Below, piece after piece: positions 25,196-32,663 of a DNA stretch of 64,000 nucleotides. Each line of letters begins with the position of its first letter. The stretch's first letter is position 1. The stretch comes from Methanoregulaceae archaeon. Lineage in GTDB: Bacteria; Armatimonadota; Fimbriimonadia; Fimbriimonadales; Fimbriimonadaceae. The stretch covers positions 1 through 64,000 of the forward strand of contig JADZEW010000024.1 in assembly GCA_020850325.1 (NCBI GenBank), written 5' to 3'. A model generated the notes under the pieces. It did no database searches. It was given only the letters and a program-made list of their open reading frames with translations, and had not been told where the DNA came from. The position numbers and the translations under genes are program-made.

Positions 25196-26314
25196 TTACT
25201 CCATTTTGGCGCGGAGGGTTTCCCGGGCCCACGCGTCGGTGGCAAGCAGCGATTCGAGCGTTGCCGGTTCGGGTTGATGTTCCGACATGACGGCTTCGAC
25301 CGTCGAGCTTATCGCCAAGAACCCGAGTTCTCCCCGGAGGAAGGCGTTCGCCGCTTCCTCGTTCGCCGCATTGAAGACGCACGGCATCGTCCCCCCGATT
25401 CGCGCCGCTTCGCGAGCGAGTTGAATCGCCGGAAACGTCTCGTGATCGACGGGCTCAAACGTCAGCGTCGGCGTGTCGACGGGATTCCACGGCGGCAGTT
25501 CGTTCGGCTTGCGCTCGGGATAGAGCAGCGCATATTGGATGGGTAGGCGCATATCCGGCCAGCCCAGCTGGCCCAGAACGCTGCCGTCGCGGAACTTGGC
25601 GAACGAGTGGACGATGCTCTGAGGATGGATGACCACCTCCGTCTGCTCGATCTCGACGCCGAACAGCCACTTGGCCTCGATCGTCTCCAGCCCCTTGTTC
25701 ATGAGCGTCGCGGAGTCGATCGTGATCTTGCCGCCCATCCGCCACGTCGGATGATTAAGAGCCTGCTCGACGGTGATCTCGGCGAGTTCGGCGCGCTTCC
25801 GTCCGCGGAACGGCCCGCCGCTGGCGGTGAGGATCAGCGAGTCGATCTGGTCCGCGGTGTAGCCTTGAAGGCACTGGAAAAGCGCACTGTGCTCGCTGTC
25901 GATGGGGGTCATGCGCACGCCGTGCTCGCGCACCAAGGGCATCACGATCTCCCCCGCCGCAACCAGCACTTCCTTGCTCGCGAGCGCGATGTGCTTGCCC
26001 GCGCGAATGGCCTCGATCGTCGGCCGCAACCCGATCACCCCGGCCACCGACACCACCACGATGTCCACATCATCGGCGGTCGCCAACTCGATCATCGCAT
26101 CCATTCCGCCGGGGAGGTCGAACTCGGCCGCCGCACGCTCATCGAACAGCACCGCCCGCTTAACGTCGAACTGCTGCGCCTGGTCGAGGAGCGCCCAGCC
26201 GTTTTTCGCGGCTGCCAGCCCAACCACCTTCAGATCGTCCGGGTGCTGGCGCACGATATCGAGGGTTTGCGTACCGATGCTGCCGGTCGAACCGAGGATC
26301 ACCACGCGCTTCAT
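25196..26314 (-). CDS. dxr: 1-deoxy-D-xylulose-5-phosphate reductoisomerase
   Basis: NADPH-dependent enzyme of 372 residues that converts DXP to MEP, the committed step of isoprenoid synthesis. NADPH-binding VVILGSTGSIGTQTLDIV is at the N-terminus, followed by ALASKEVLVAAGE and the active-site segments PIDSEHSALFQCLQG, LTASGGPFRG, HPTWRMGGKITIDSATLMNKGLE and VVIHPQSIVHSF (quoted separately). ATG 26314 gives the normal family N-terminus. TATCCT lies eight bases upstream without a Shine-Dalgarno. It forms an operon with rseP. Confidence 0.97.
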   Translation of the reverse strand: MKRVVILGSTGSIGTQTLDIVRQHPDDLKVVGLAAAKNGWALLDQAQQFDVKRAVLFDERAAAEFDLPGGMDAMIELATADDVDIVVVSVAGVIGLRPTIEAIRAGKHIALASKEVLVAAGEIVMPLVREHGVRMTPIDSEHSALFQCLQGYTADQIDSLILTASGGPFRGRKRAELAEITVEQALNHPTWRMGGKITIDSATLMNKGLETIEAKWLFGVEIEQTEVVIHPQSIVHSFAKFRDGSVLGQLGWPDMRLPIQYALLYPERKPNELPPWNPVDTPTLTFEPVDHETFPAIQLAREAARIGGTMPCVFNAANEEAANAFLRGELGFLAISSTVEAVMSEHQPEPATLESLLATDAWARETLRAKME

Positions 26315-26374
26315 GAGCCTAGAGGATAGCCCCCGGGGGTACACTCTCGCTCTGCCCGAAGGGGGTGGAGACGC

Positions 26375-28192
26375 ATGAGGAGGGCCATCGCCACCATCGC
26401 CGCGTTGCTCGGGGTCGTCGGCGCCTGGGCTGCCACCGTGAAGGTGGACGGCGCAAGTGTGTATGTGAACGACCAGTTGGTCGTCACGCTTAAGTCCGGA
26501 CGCAACGAGGAGCGAGCCAAGACTGTCGGCGCTTCCTTCGCCAAACTTCCCGACGATGCCCCGCTCAAGCTTCGCAAAGCCGGCACGTCCTACCATGTCG
26601 TTCACGGCAGCCGGATTGTCATTACTGCCGCCGCCAAAGAAGCCAAGTCGCACGGCGTTACCGCCAAAGTGCTCGCTCAGCGCTGGATGGCTTCACTTCA
26701 GCGAGCGATCACGCTCCCACCGCTGCAGCTCCCGACCGACAGCCTCAAGGTTCCCATCGGCCGCACCCAGACCCTCACCCTGACCGGTCGCCATGCGAGA
26801 CGCGCAAGCGTCAAGACCGACAACGCCGCCGTGGTCGTCGGGACGCGAAAGGACAATGTCTTGACCGTGCAGGGCCGAACCGCCGGTGACGCAACGCTCA
26901 CCCTGGCCTACGGGGAGATCACGAAGACCCTGCGTGTGCGGGTCGCGCCGATGGCCGCGCAGTTGCCGCAGGCGTTTCAAGTGGTGGTGACCGGCAACCC
27001 GGCGAGCCCAGAAATGGTCCGTGGCGCAATCGAGGGAGTGCTTTGGACTCGCTTCCGCTCGGAGCCCGGTACCGACTCTGCCTTCAAGCTTCCGGACCCG
27101 GGCTTGATGAACTCGGAGGCCGCCAAGGTACTGAACATCCCGGTCAGCGTCAATGGCGAGAACGCGTTTCCCGTGGACGGCAATATCCAGGTGACGGTCC
27201 GCAACGAGGCGATCGGATTCAAGAACGAGGTTGCCCTGTGGTACTGCAACCATCCGGAGAACGTCGCTCGATACCAGAACCTCTTTGCGGCGAAGCTCGA
27301 GCGCGAGCAACCGGTGCGGCTGCTCTACCATCACCTCAACGCGACGCCCGCCGGAATGTACATCGAGGGCCAGCTCGTCAACGAATCGAGTCAGCCGGCG
27401 CGAGTCGTGATCATGCCCGGCGACAGTCGGCCCGACCGCAATCCTGTTCTCGCGGGCATCGTTGCTGGTGATCAGATGTTGCGCAACTGGGTGCACTCTT
27501 CGGGTGAGGTCGTCACGGTCCCGCCGAGAGCGTCGATTTCCTTGGCATTCCGCCGCTTGGCCCCGCAAGATACGATGAGCGGCCTCTGCTACTTGCGCTT
27601 GCTGCCGGGTGGCCCAAGCGACCTGCTCTTCCGCATGGACTCGATGCCGCCTTACGACGGCGGACCCAAGACGGCGGCCGCGTTGACGGTTCCGACGCCG
27701 TGGCGTCGGCAGCCGCCGCGAAGCCTCGACTACGAAGGCAGCGCAAGTCTTGAGCTTTCGAATCACATCTACCCCTCGCCGTTCCGCAACGAGTCGGTGG
27801 ATTACGCGGTCGGCGGACGACATGGCTTCATTCGCATCGGCCAGCGTCCGATTCCTCGCCCCGATGGCAAGGGCCTCGACGGCAACTTCGGCGTGTTCTA
27901 CAACATCGAGGCGCGGGTTGAGAATCCGCAGACCGACTCGGCGGACATCGAAGTCGTGTTCGAGGCCAGCGCTGGCTACTCCGGGGCGCTCTTCGTGCTC
28001 AATGGCGAAGTGCGCCGCACGCCGCTCCTCCAGCCCAAAGAGGAAGCGCAGATCATGCGCGTGAGGCTCCAGCCGGGCGAGAAGCGTCACCTGACGATGA
28101 TGACCGTGCCCCTCTCGGGCAGCAGCTATCCGGCGACCATCGTCGTGCGCCCGGTGGGTTCGGGCTCGAATCCGATCCGCAAGGTCTACTAG
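26375..28192 (+). CDS. large secreted protein with Ig-like domains, unknown function
   Basis: Protein of 605 residues with a signal peptide (RRAIATIAALLGVVGAWAA), a region resembling a copper-amine-oxidase-like or pilus-N domain (VKVDGASVYVNDQLVVTLKSG), a BIG2-like domain near residues 120-195 (VPIGRTQTLTLTG, NAAVVVGTRKDNVLTVQG, DATLTLAYGEITKTLRVRV), and a long C-terminal part without known motifs. GGTGGAG supports the ATG. It is alone between dxr and the cupin gene; its stop codon shares CTAG with the stop of the convergent cupin gene. A cell-surface role is likely but not specified. Confidence 0.75.
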   Translation: MRRAIATIAALLGVVGAWAATVKVDGASVYVNDQLVVTLKSGRNEERAKTVGASFAKLPDDAPLKLRKAGTSYHVVHGSRIVITAAAKEAKSHGVTAKVLAQRWMASLQRAITLPPLQLPTDSLKVPIGRTQTLTLTGRHARRASVKTDNAAVVVGTRKDNVLTVQGRTAGDATLTLAYGEITKTLRVRVAPMAAQLPQAFQVVVTGNPASPEMVRGAIEGVLWTRFRSEPGTDSAFKLPDPGLMNSEAAKVLNIPVSVNGENAFPVDGNIQVTVRNEAIGFKNEVALWYCNHPENVARYQNLFAAKLEREQPVRLLYHHLNATPAGMYIEGQLVNESSQPARVVIMPGDSRPDRNPVLAGIVAGDQMLRNWVHSSGEVVTVPPRASISLAFRRLAPQDTMSGLCYLRLLPGGPSDLLFRMDSMPPYDGGPKTAAALTVPTPWRRQPPRSLDYEGSASLELSNHIYPSPFRNESVDYAVGGRHGFIRIGQRPIPRPDGKGLDGNFGVFYNIEARVENPQTDSADIEVVFEASAGYSGALFVLNGEVRRTPLLQPKEEAQIMRVRLQPGEKRHLTMMTVPLSGSSYPATIVVRPVGSGSNPIRKVY

Positions 28193-28659
28193 CCGGGCAA
28201 TCGGAAGCGCGAGTCCTCGGCGTCTTCATGCCGAATCTCGTCCACGGGTTCCTTCTTGCCCCATCCCGCGTACAGCTGATCCGGGAAGTTCAGCACGAAC
28301 GCATCGCGGTCGCCCACGTTGCGGTAGGCATGAACCACACCGGGCGGGACGATCACCAGCGTCGGAGCGTCGCTCCCGAGCCGGAACACCTCGGCGCACT
28401 CCTCGTGGCCAGGTCGGTTCTCCCACAGATAGAGATCGTACGCGCCATCGATGAACGCGAAGCCGTCGGTTTGGCCGACGTGCTCGTGGGGGCCACGGGC
28501 GATGCCCGGATGGGTCACGCTGAGGTAGCTCATCGCCGGGCGGAAGTCCCCCGGAAGTTCGTCGTGGCGAAACAACTCAGTCAGCCATCCACGGGCGTCG
28601 GCGAAGCGCTTCAGCGGAACGAGGTGGACCCCCGGCATACGTGATTCCATGGCGTTCAT
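28189..28659 (-). CDS. RmlC-like cupin, dTDP-4-dehydrorhamnose 3,5-epimerase family
   Basis: Protein of 156 residues. RFADARGWLTELFRHDELP is the usual N-terminal segment, and MSYLSVTHPGIARGPHEHVGQTDGFAFIDG carries the conserved His of the sugar epimerase fold. VIVPPGVVHAYRNVG holds the second cupin motif. The family makes or modifies nucleotide sugars for surface polysaccharides. It follows queA by seven bases; the ATG at 28659 or at 28638 could start it. No other rhamnose genes are adjacent, so the exact substrate is not certain. Confidence 0.8.
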   Translation of the reverse strand: MNAMESRMPGVHLVPLKRFADARGWLTELFRHDELPGDFRPAMSYLSVTHPGIARGPHEHVGQTDGFAFIDGAYDLYLWENRPGHEECAEVFRLGSDAPTLVIVPPGVVHAYRNVGDRDAFVLNFPDQLYAGWGKKEPVDEIRHEDAEDSRFRLPG

Positions 28660-28665
28660 TGTGGC

Positions 28666-29676
28666 TCAGAGAATCAGCATCGAGTCGCCGAAGCTGAGAA
28701 ACCGGTAACGCTGCTCGACGGCCTGGCGATACGCCTCGAAGACCGCGGCATGTCCCGCGAACGCGGCGATCATCATGAGCATCGTCGTGCGGGGTATGTG
28801 GAAGTTTGTGAACATCCCGTCGATGATCTGAAACTGATAGCCGGGTCGGATGAAGAGGGAAGTCGAACGCGTTCCCGTCTCCACACGCCGTGGACCCAAA
28901 GCAAAGGTCTCGAGCGTGCGCACTGAGGTCGTCCCTACGGCAATGACGCGCCCACGGCAACCGTGGATCTTCTCGGCGGTTTCGGTCGGCAGCGTGCAAG
29001 TCTCGCCGTGCATTTCGTGAAGATCGAGCTGCTCCACCTGCACGGGGCGGAACGTGTCGATCCCCACGTTCAGCGTCACCTCGGCGAAGTCCACACCTTG
29101 CGTACGAAGCCGTGTGACGAGTTCATCGGTGAAGTGCAGCCCTGCCGTTGGCGCGGCGGCGCTGCCTCCAGCTTGGGCAAACACGGTTTGGTAGCGCTCG
29201 GGGTCCTCGATGGGATTTGCGATGTAGGGCGGCAAAGGGACGGTTCCCGCTGCAGCGAGCAAGGCCCTGGGATCGTCCGAGAACTCAACGGTTCGCGTTG
29301 GGCCGTCGGACACGGCGACGACGGTCGCAACGGGCCACCCTTCGCCGAACTCGATGATCGACCCGACCGGAAGTCTGCGGCCGGGGCGCGCCAGGCAATC
29401 GAAGCGCCACGGACCGAGTTCATGAAGCAGCAGCAGCTCGACCTCGCCACCGGTAGGCTTGCGCCCGAAGATGCGGCGGGCCGTTACGCGCGTGTTGTTG
29501 ACGACAAGCAGGTCACCGGGCTGAAGAATCTTCTCGACGTCACGGAAGTGTCCGTGCTCGACCGTCCCCGTCGCACGATGGAGCCACAGGAGCCTCGCGG
29601 CCGCGCGGTCATCCAGCGGCGTCTGGGCGATGAGCGACTCGGGCAGTTCGTAATCGTAGTCGCTCAGCCGATCCAA
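28666..29676 (-). CDS. queA: S-adenosylmethionine:tRNA ribosyltransferase-isomerase
   Basis: Enzyme of 336 residues that adds the ribosyl part of SAM to preQ1 in tRNA, the penultimate stage of queuosine synthesis. Typical segments: DYDYELPESLIAQTPLDDRAA, GDLLVVNNTRVTARRIFG, EVELLLLHELGPW, AAPTAGLHFTDELV, HEMHGETCTLP, and the end MLMMIAAFAGHAAVFEAYRQAV (quoted separately). The start is TTG at 29676, with GGAGG seven bases upstream; it overlaps the end of the HAD gene, and length then agrees with the family. Other queuosine genes are not in the window. Confidence 0.95.
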   Translation of the reverse strand: MDRLSDYDYELPESLIAQTPLDDRAAARLLWLHRATGTVEHGHFRDVEKILQPGDLLVVNNTRVTARRIFGRKPTGGEVELLLLHELGPWRFDCLARPGRRLPVGSIIEFGEGWPVATVVAVSDGPTRTVEFSDDPRALLAAAGTVPLPPYIANPIEDPERYQTVFAQAGGSAAAPTAGLHFTDELVTRLRTQGVDFAEVTLNVGIDTFRPVQVEQLDLHEMHGETCTLPTETAEKIHGCRGRVIAVGTTSVRTLETFALGPRRVETGTRSTSLFIRPGYQFQIIDGMFTNFHIPRTTMLMMIAAFAGHAAVFEAYRQAVEQRYRFLSFGDSMLIL

Positions 29677-30371
29677 GCGATCGCCTCCGGCACGTGATGC
29701 AGCGAGGGAATCCGGGGGCGGGAGACCTCGTCCGAGGCGCGATCCAGCAATGCCGCGTGCCAGCCAGCTCCGATCGCACCCTGCAAGTCGTCCAGCGGAT
29801 GGTCGCCCACGTGCAAAATCTCCTCCGGCGCATAGCCCGTCGCCTCCTCGACCACTCGGAACAACTCGGTCTCCGGCTTCTCGACGCCGTGCTCCAGTGA
29901 GGCGAACACTTGCAGGAACCGATCCTCGATGCCTAGCGATCGAACGGTGCGGTGGAGTGAGATGTCCCAGTTGCTCAAGATCACCATGGGCAGGCCGAGC
30001 GCAGCGACCGCTTCTAGCCCTGCGAGAGTGTCGCCGTAGAGCCGGAAGCAGGGTGAGTCCGGACCATACATTCGCTGACGTCCGCGCTCGCTGAGCGCAA
30101 TGGGATCGACCCCGGAAATTCCGAGTTGTTCCAACCAATCGGTGGTCAGCTCGTTCCAGAACGCATCGGTTTGGGCTTCATCGCGGGTCAAGTTCAACTC
30201 TCGAAAGTGCATCCAGCGGGTGCGCAGCAAACGGTCGTACAGTTCACCAGCGGGGATCGGATCGAGCTCTAAGTTGGCCTCTTGGGCGTTCTGCACCGCG
30301 AACACGCCCGGCTGCCAGTTCACATCGATCAGCGTGTGGGCGGCATCGAAGGAAACGAGCTTGATTCTCAA
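29664..30371 (-). CDS. HAD-superfamily hydrolase (REG-2-like)
   Basis: Protein of 235 residues with the HAD motifs: FDAAHTLIDV (nucleophile Asp), VILSNWD (motif II), EKPETELF (Lys) and HVGDHPLDDLQGA (acidic motif IV). In motif I the usual second Asp is Ala, as in the REG-2/HDHD3 subgroup (FDAAGTL), so phosphatase activity may be weak or altered. The start is TTG overlapping the TGA of the DUF2905 gene (TTGA). Substrate unknown. It lies in a cluster DUF2905-HAD-queA-cupin. Confidence 0.88.
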   Translation of the reverse strand: MRIKLVSFDAAHTLIDVNWQPGVFAVQNAQEANLELDPIPAGELYDRLLRTRWMHFRELNLTRDEAQTDAFWNELTTDWLEQLGISGVDPIALSERGRQRMYGPDSPCFRLYGDTLAGLEAVAALGLPMVILSNWDISLHRTVRSLGIEDRFLQVFASLEHGVEKPETELFRVVEEATGYAPEEILHVGDHPLDDLQGAIGAGWHAALLDRASDEVSRPRIPSLHHVPEAIAWIG

Positions 30372-30589
30372 CGCTTGAACACCCGCAACAAAGCAAATCC
30401 GAGGCTGATCAGCAAGCTAAAGAGCAGCATGCTCGTGATGGGGATGAAGATCTTGGTTTCCCCGCGCTCGATCATGATGTCGCCGGGCAATCGCCCAAAG
30501 CGAAACGCCGGATACCGCTCGGCGAGCATCACCAGCAACCCGATCGCGGCCAGAATCACCGCCATCGTCAAGATCAACCGTCCAAACAT
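30368..30589 (-). CDS. DUF2905 family membrane protein
   Basis: Protein of 73 residues with two hydrophobic helices (LILTMAVILAAIGLLVMLAE and PITSMLLFSLLISLGFALLRVF) separated by the family signature RFGRLPGDIMIERGETKIFIP. DUF2905 proteins are widespread, small and of unknown function, often near ruvB or queA. It heads the cluster that includes HAD and queA. Confidence 0.9.
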   Translation of the reverse strand: MFGRLILTMAVILAAIGLLVMLAERYPAFRFGRLPGDIMIERGETKIFIPITSMLLFSLLISLGFALLRVFKR

Positions 30590-30673
30590 GTCTCTCTATT
30601 GTGAACGCCGGATCAGGGCTTTTGGAGCCGGACCGCGCTGCTGGGGTCGATGCGTGAGCAACGATGCTTCTTT

Positions 30674-30893
30674 GTAGCCGCCGGATGCCATTGTGCCAGC
30701 GTGAATGCGGCTCGAGCCAGGTTCAGCGCGGGCACGGATGAGGCTGGTGCATGATTCCCTTGGGCGGGCCCCCGTAGTCGCCGGTTGGCTCGTACCGGCG
30801 TGGGATTGCCGCTCCGGCAAGCTTAGCGAGGGCACGACGCATCCCTCGCCCACAAAGAGGTGCGACGACGGAACCGTATCATCGAGCGGCTAC
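30674..30893. repeat. cluster of REP/BIME-like hairpins
   Basis: Within the 250-bp gap lie at least four units. 30674-30701 has GTAG, then CCGCCGGATGCCATTGTGCC. 30774-30800 has GTAG, then CGCCGG/CCGGCG around TTGGCTCGTA. 30826-30849 has GCGAGGG/CCCTCGC, with minus-strand loop ATGCGTCGTG. 30866-30893 is on the minus strand, headed by GTAG at 30893-30890. The last head provides the TAG stop of the pabB-pabC gene. No gene is seen in the gap. Confidence 0.7.
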
Positions 30894-32641
30894 GAGAAAG
30901 GAGGCACGTTGGAACGCAATACAACCGCGCCGCTGATGCCCCTCACGGAGTTGAGCAGGTAGATCGCCTCGACCGCTCCAAGCTCATCGACCCGCAGAAT
31001 CCCCTCCGCGAGCTTGCCTTGCCCAATGAGCTGGGCTCGCAGAACGCCCGGCAACAAACCGCAATCTAGCGGCGGGGTGAAGAGTTGCCCGTAGATGCGG
31101 AACATCACGTTGCTGAACGTGCCCTCGGTGATCTCGCCTCGGGTGTTCCACAGCAGCACCTCATCGCAGTCCGGATGATCGGACCGCGCCTGATCGTAGA
31201 GGCTCCGGTGGGTGGTCTTGTGGAAGAGCATCCGATCCGCGGAATCGACGGGCTGGTGGGCCAGCCCAACTTGAGGCTCCGCCGGCCACTCCTCCAGAGA
31301 CGACCACGTTGCATTAGCGTGCCCGGTCGAATCGACGACTAACCGAACCCGCTTGGGGCCGGGAGCTTCGATCGCCGCGTCGTGCAGAGCCCTCACGACC
31401 GACATAACATCAAGGGGGCGGTCGAAGTACTCGGCCGAGTCGAGGAGTCGCTCCAGATGGCGGTCGAACAGCCAATAACCCTGCTCCGGCGTGAACCGGA
31501 AGGTCTCGAGGAGCGAGAACTCGGGGGGTGAGGGCCGCAACACGGCCGTCTTGGTCACCCACTCCGCATGTTCTCCGGCGGGAGAAGAGTCCCAGACGAT
31601 CCCTCCGCCCACACCATACTCCCAGGTTCCTTGGCGTCGGTCGAGTACTGCCGTGCGGATCGCGACTCCGAACCGGGCATGCCGACCCGGGCCGACCACC
31701 CCGATGCACCCCGCATAGATCCCGCGAGGGCTTGCCTCGAGATCGCGAATGATCTCCATCGTGCGTCGTTTGGGTGCCCCGGTCATGGAGGCGGCAGGGA
31801 ACAGCGCGCGGAAGATGTCGATAAGTGGGGCCGTCGTGCGCGCGGAGACCGTCGAGATCATCTGATGAACGGTTTCGTACCGATCGACCTTGAAAAGGTC
31901 TTCAACCTGAACGGATCCTACATCGGCGATGCGACCCAGGTCGTTCCTCACCATGTCGAGGATCATCAAGTTCTCCGCGCGGTTTTTCTCACTCTGGGCG
32001 AGTTCGTCGGCGAGCTTGGCGTCTTCGGAGGTGGTGCGTCCGCGGGGAGCCGTGCCCTTCATCGGCGACGAGCGTATTACATCGTCATCAAGCTCGAAGA
32101 ACAGCTCCGGGCTCGCGCAACAAATCGCGATGTCGTCGTCGCTCAGGTACGCGCTGAAGGCCGTTCGCTGGCAGTGAGCCATCTGGCGGAAGAGCGCCTC
32201 TGGCTTGGCCAGGGCGCGGGAGCGTAGACGCAGGGTCAAGTTCACTTGGTAGGTATCGCCCGCCGCGATGAGCTGCCGAACCCGCTCAACCGCCGAAGCG
32301 TAAACGTGATCGTCCAGTTCCGGATCCCAGCCCATGTCCTCGACCGCCGAGGTCGCTGGCAACGGAAGCTCGTCGAAGTCCTCCCAAGACTCAAACGCAG
32401 TGAAGCGAAGCAACACGCCTTTGGGCGGATGCGTGGTCAAGGAAGGATCGAACGCCGCAGCTGCTTCGTAGGCAACGAACCCCACGCACGCCAACCCACG
32501 CTGTGCGGCAGCATCGACCTCGGCCAACTTGGATAAGACCTCGTCTAACCGTTCGGCCGAGAAGGTCTGAACCGGACGGCCGTACCGCCGCCAAACCAGC
32601 TGGCCATGGTAAGTCCGAACACGCAGGATTGCTTCGCTCAA
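30890..32641 (-). CDS. pabBC: aminodeoxychorismate synthase component I fused to aminodeoxychorismate lyase
   Basis: Fusion protein of about 583 residues for 4-aminobenzoate (folate) synthesis. The PabB half (to about residue 370) has TYQVNLTLRLRS, PMKGTAPRGRT, ENLMILDMVRNDLGRI, YETVHQMISTV and FPAASMTGAPKRRTMEII. The PabC half is a class IV PLP enzyme with GYWLFDRHLERLLDSAEYF, FHKTTHRSLYD and LLWNTRGEITEGTFSNVMF. The glutamine amidotransferase PabA is not fused. The start is uncertain; TTG at 32641 avoids a long overlap with the upstream gene. The TAG stop lies within a REP-like unit. Confidence 0.92.
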   Translation of the reverse strand: MSEAILRVRTYHGQLVWRRYGRPVQTFSAERLDEVLSKLAEVDAAAQRGLACVGFVAYEAAAAFDPSLTTHPPKGVLLRFTAFESWEDFDELPLPATSAVEDMGWDPELDDHVYASAVERVRQLIAAGDTYQVNLTLRLRSRALAKPEALFRQMAHCQRTAFSAYLSDDDIAICCASPELFFELDDDVIRSSPMKGTAPRGRTTSEDAKLADELAQSEKNRAENLMILDMVRNDLGRIADVGSVQVEDLFKVDRYETVHQMISTVSARTTAPLIDIFRALFPAASMTGAPKRRTMEIIRDLEASPRGIYAGCIGVVGPGRHARFGVAIRTAVLDRRQGTWEYGVGGGIVWDSSPAGEHAEWVTKTAVLRPSPPEFSLLETFRFTPEQGYWLFDRHLERLLDSAEYFDRPLDVMSVVRALHDAAIEAPGPKRVRLVVDSTGHANATWSSLEEWPAEPQVGLAHQPVDSADRMLFHKTTHRSLYDQARSDHPDCDEVLLWNTRGEITEGTFSNVMFRIYGQLFTPPLDCGLLPGVLRAQLIGQGKLAEGILRVDELGAVEAIYLLNSVRGISGAVVLRSNVPPFS

Positions 32642-32663
32642 TGCGTGCCGAGGGTACCGCGCC

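Noticed and set aside
28666-30138. 490-residue form of QueA
   Set aside because: The extension lies antiparallel-free but out of frame over the HAD gene on the same strand; TTG 29676 gives family length and a good ribosome site.
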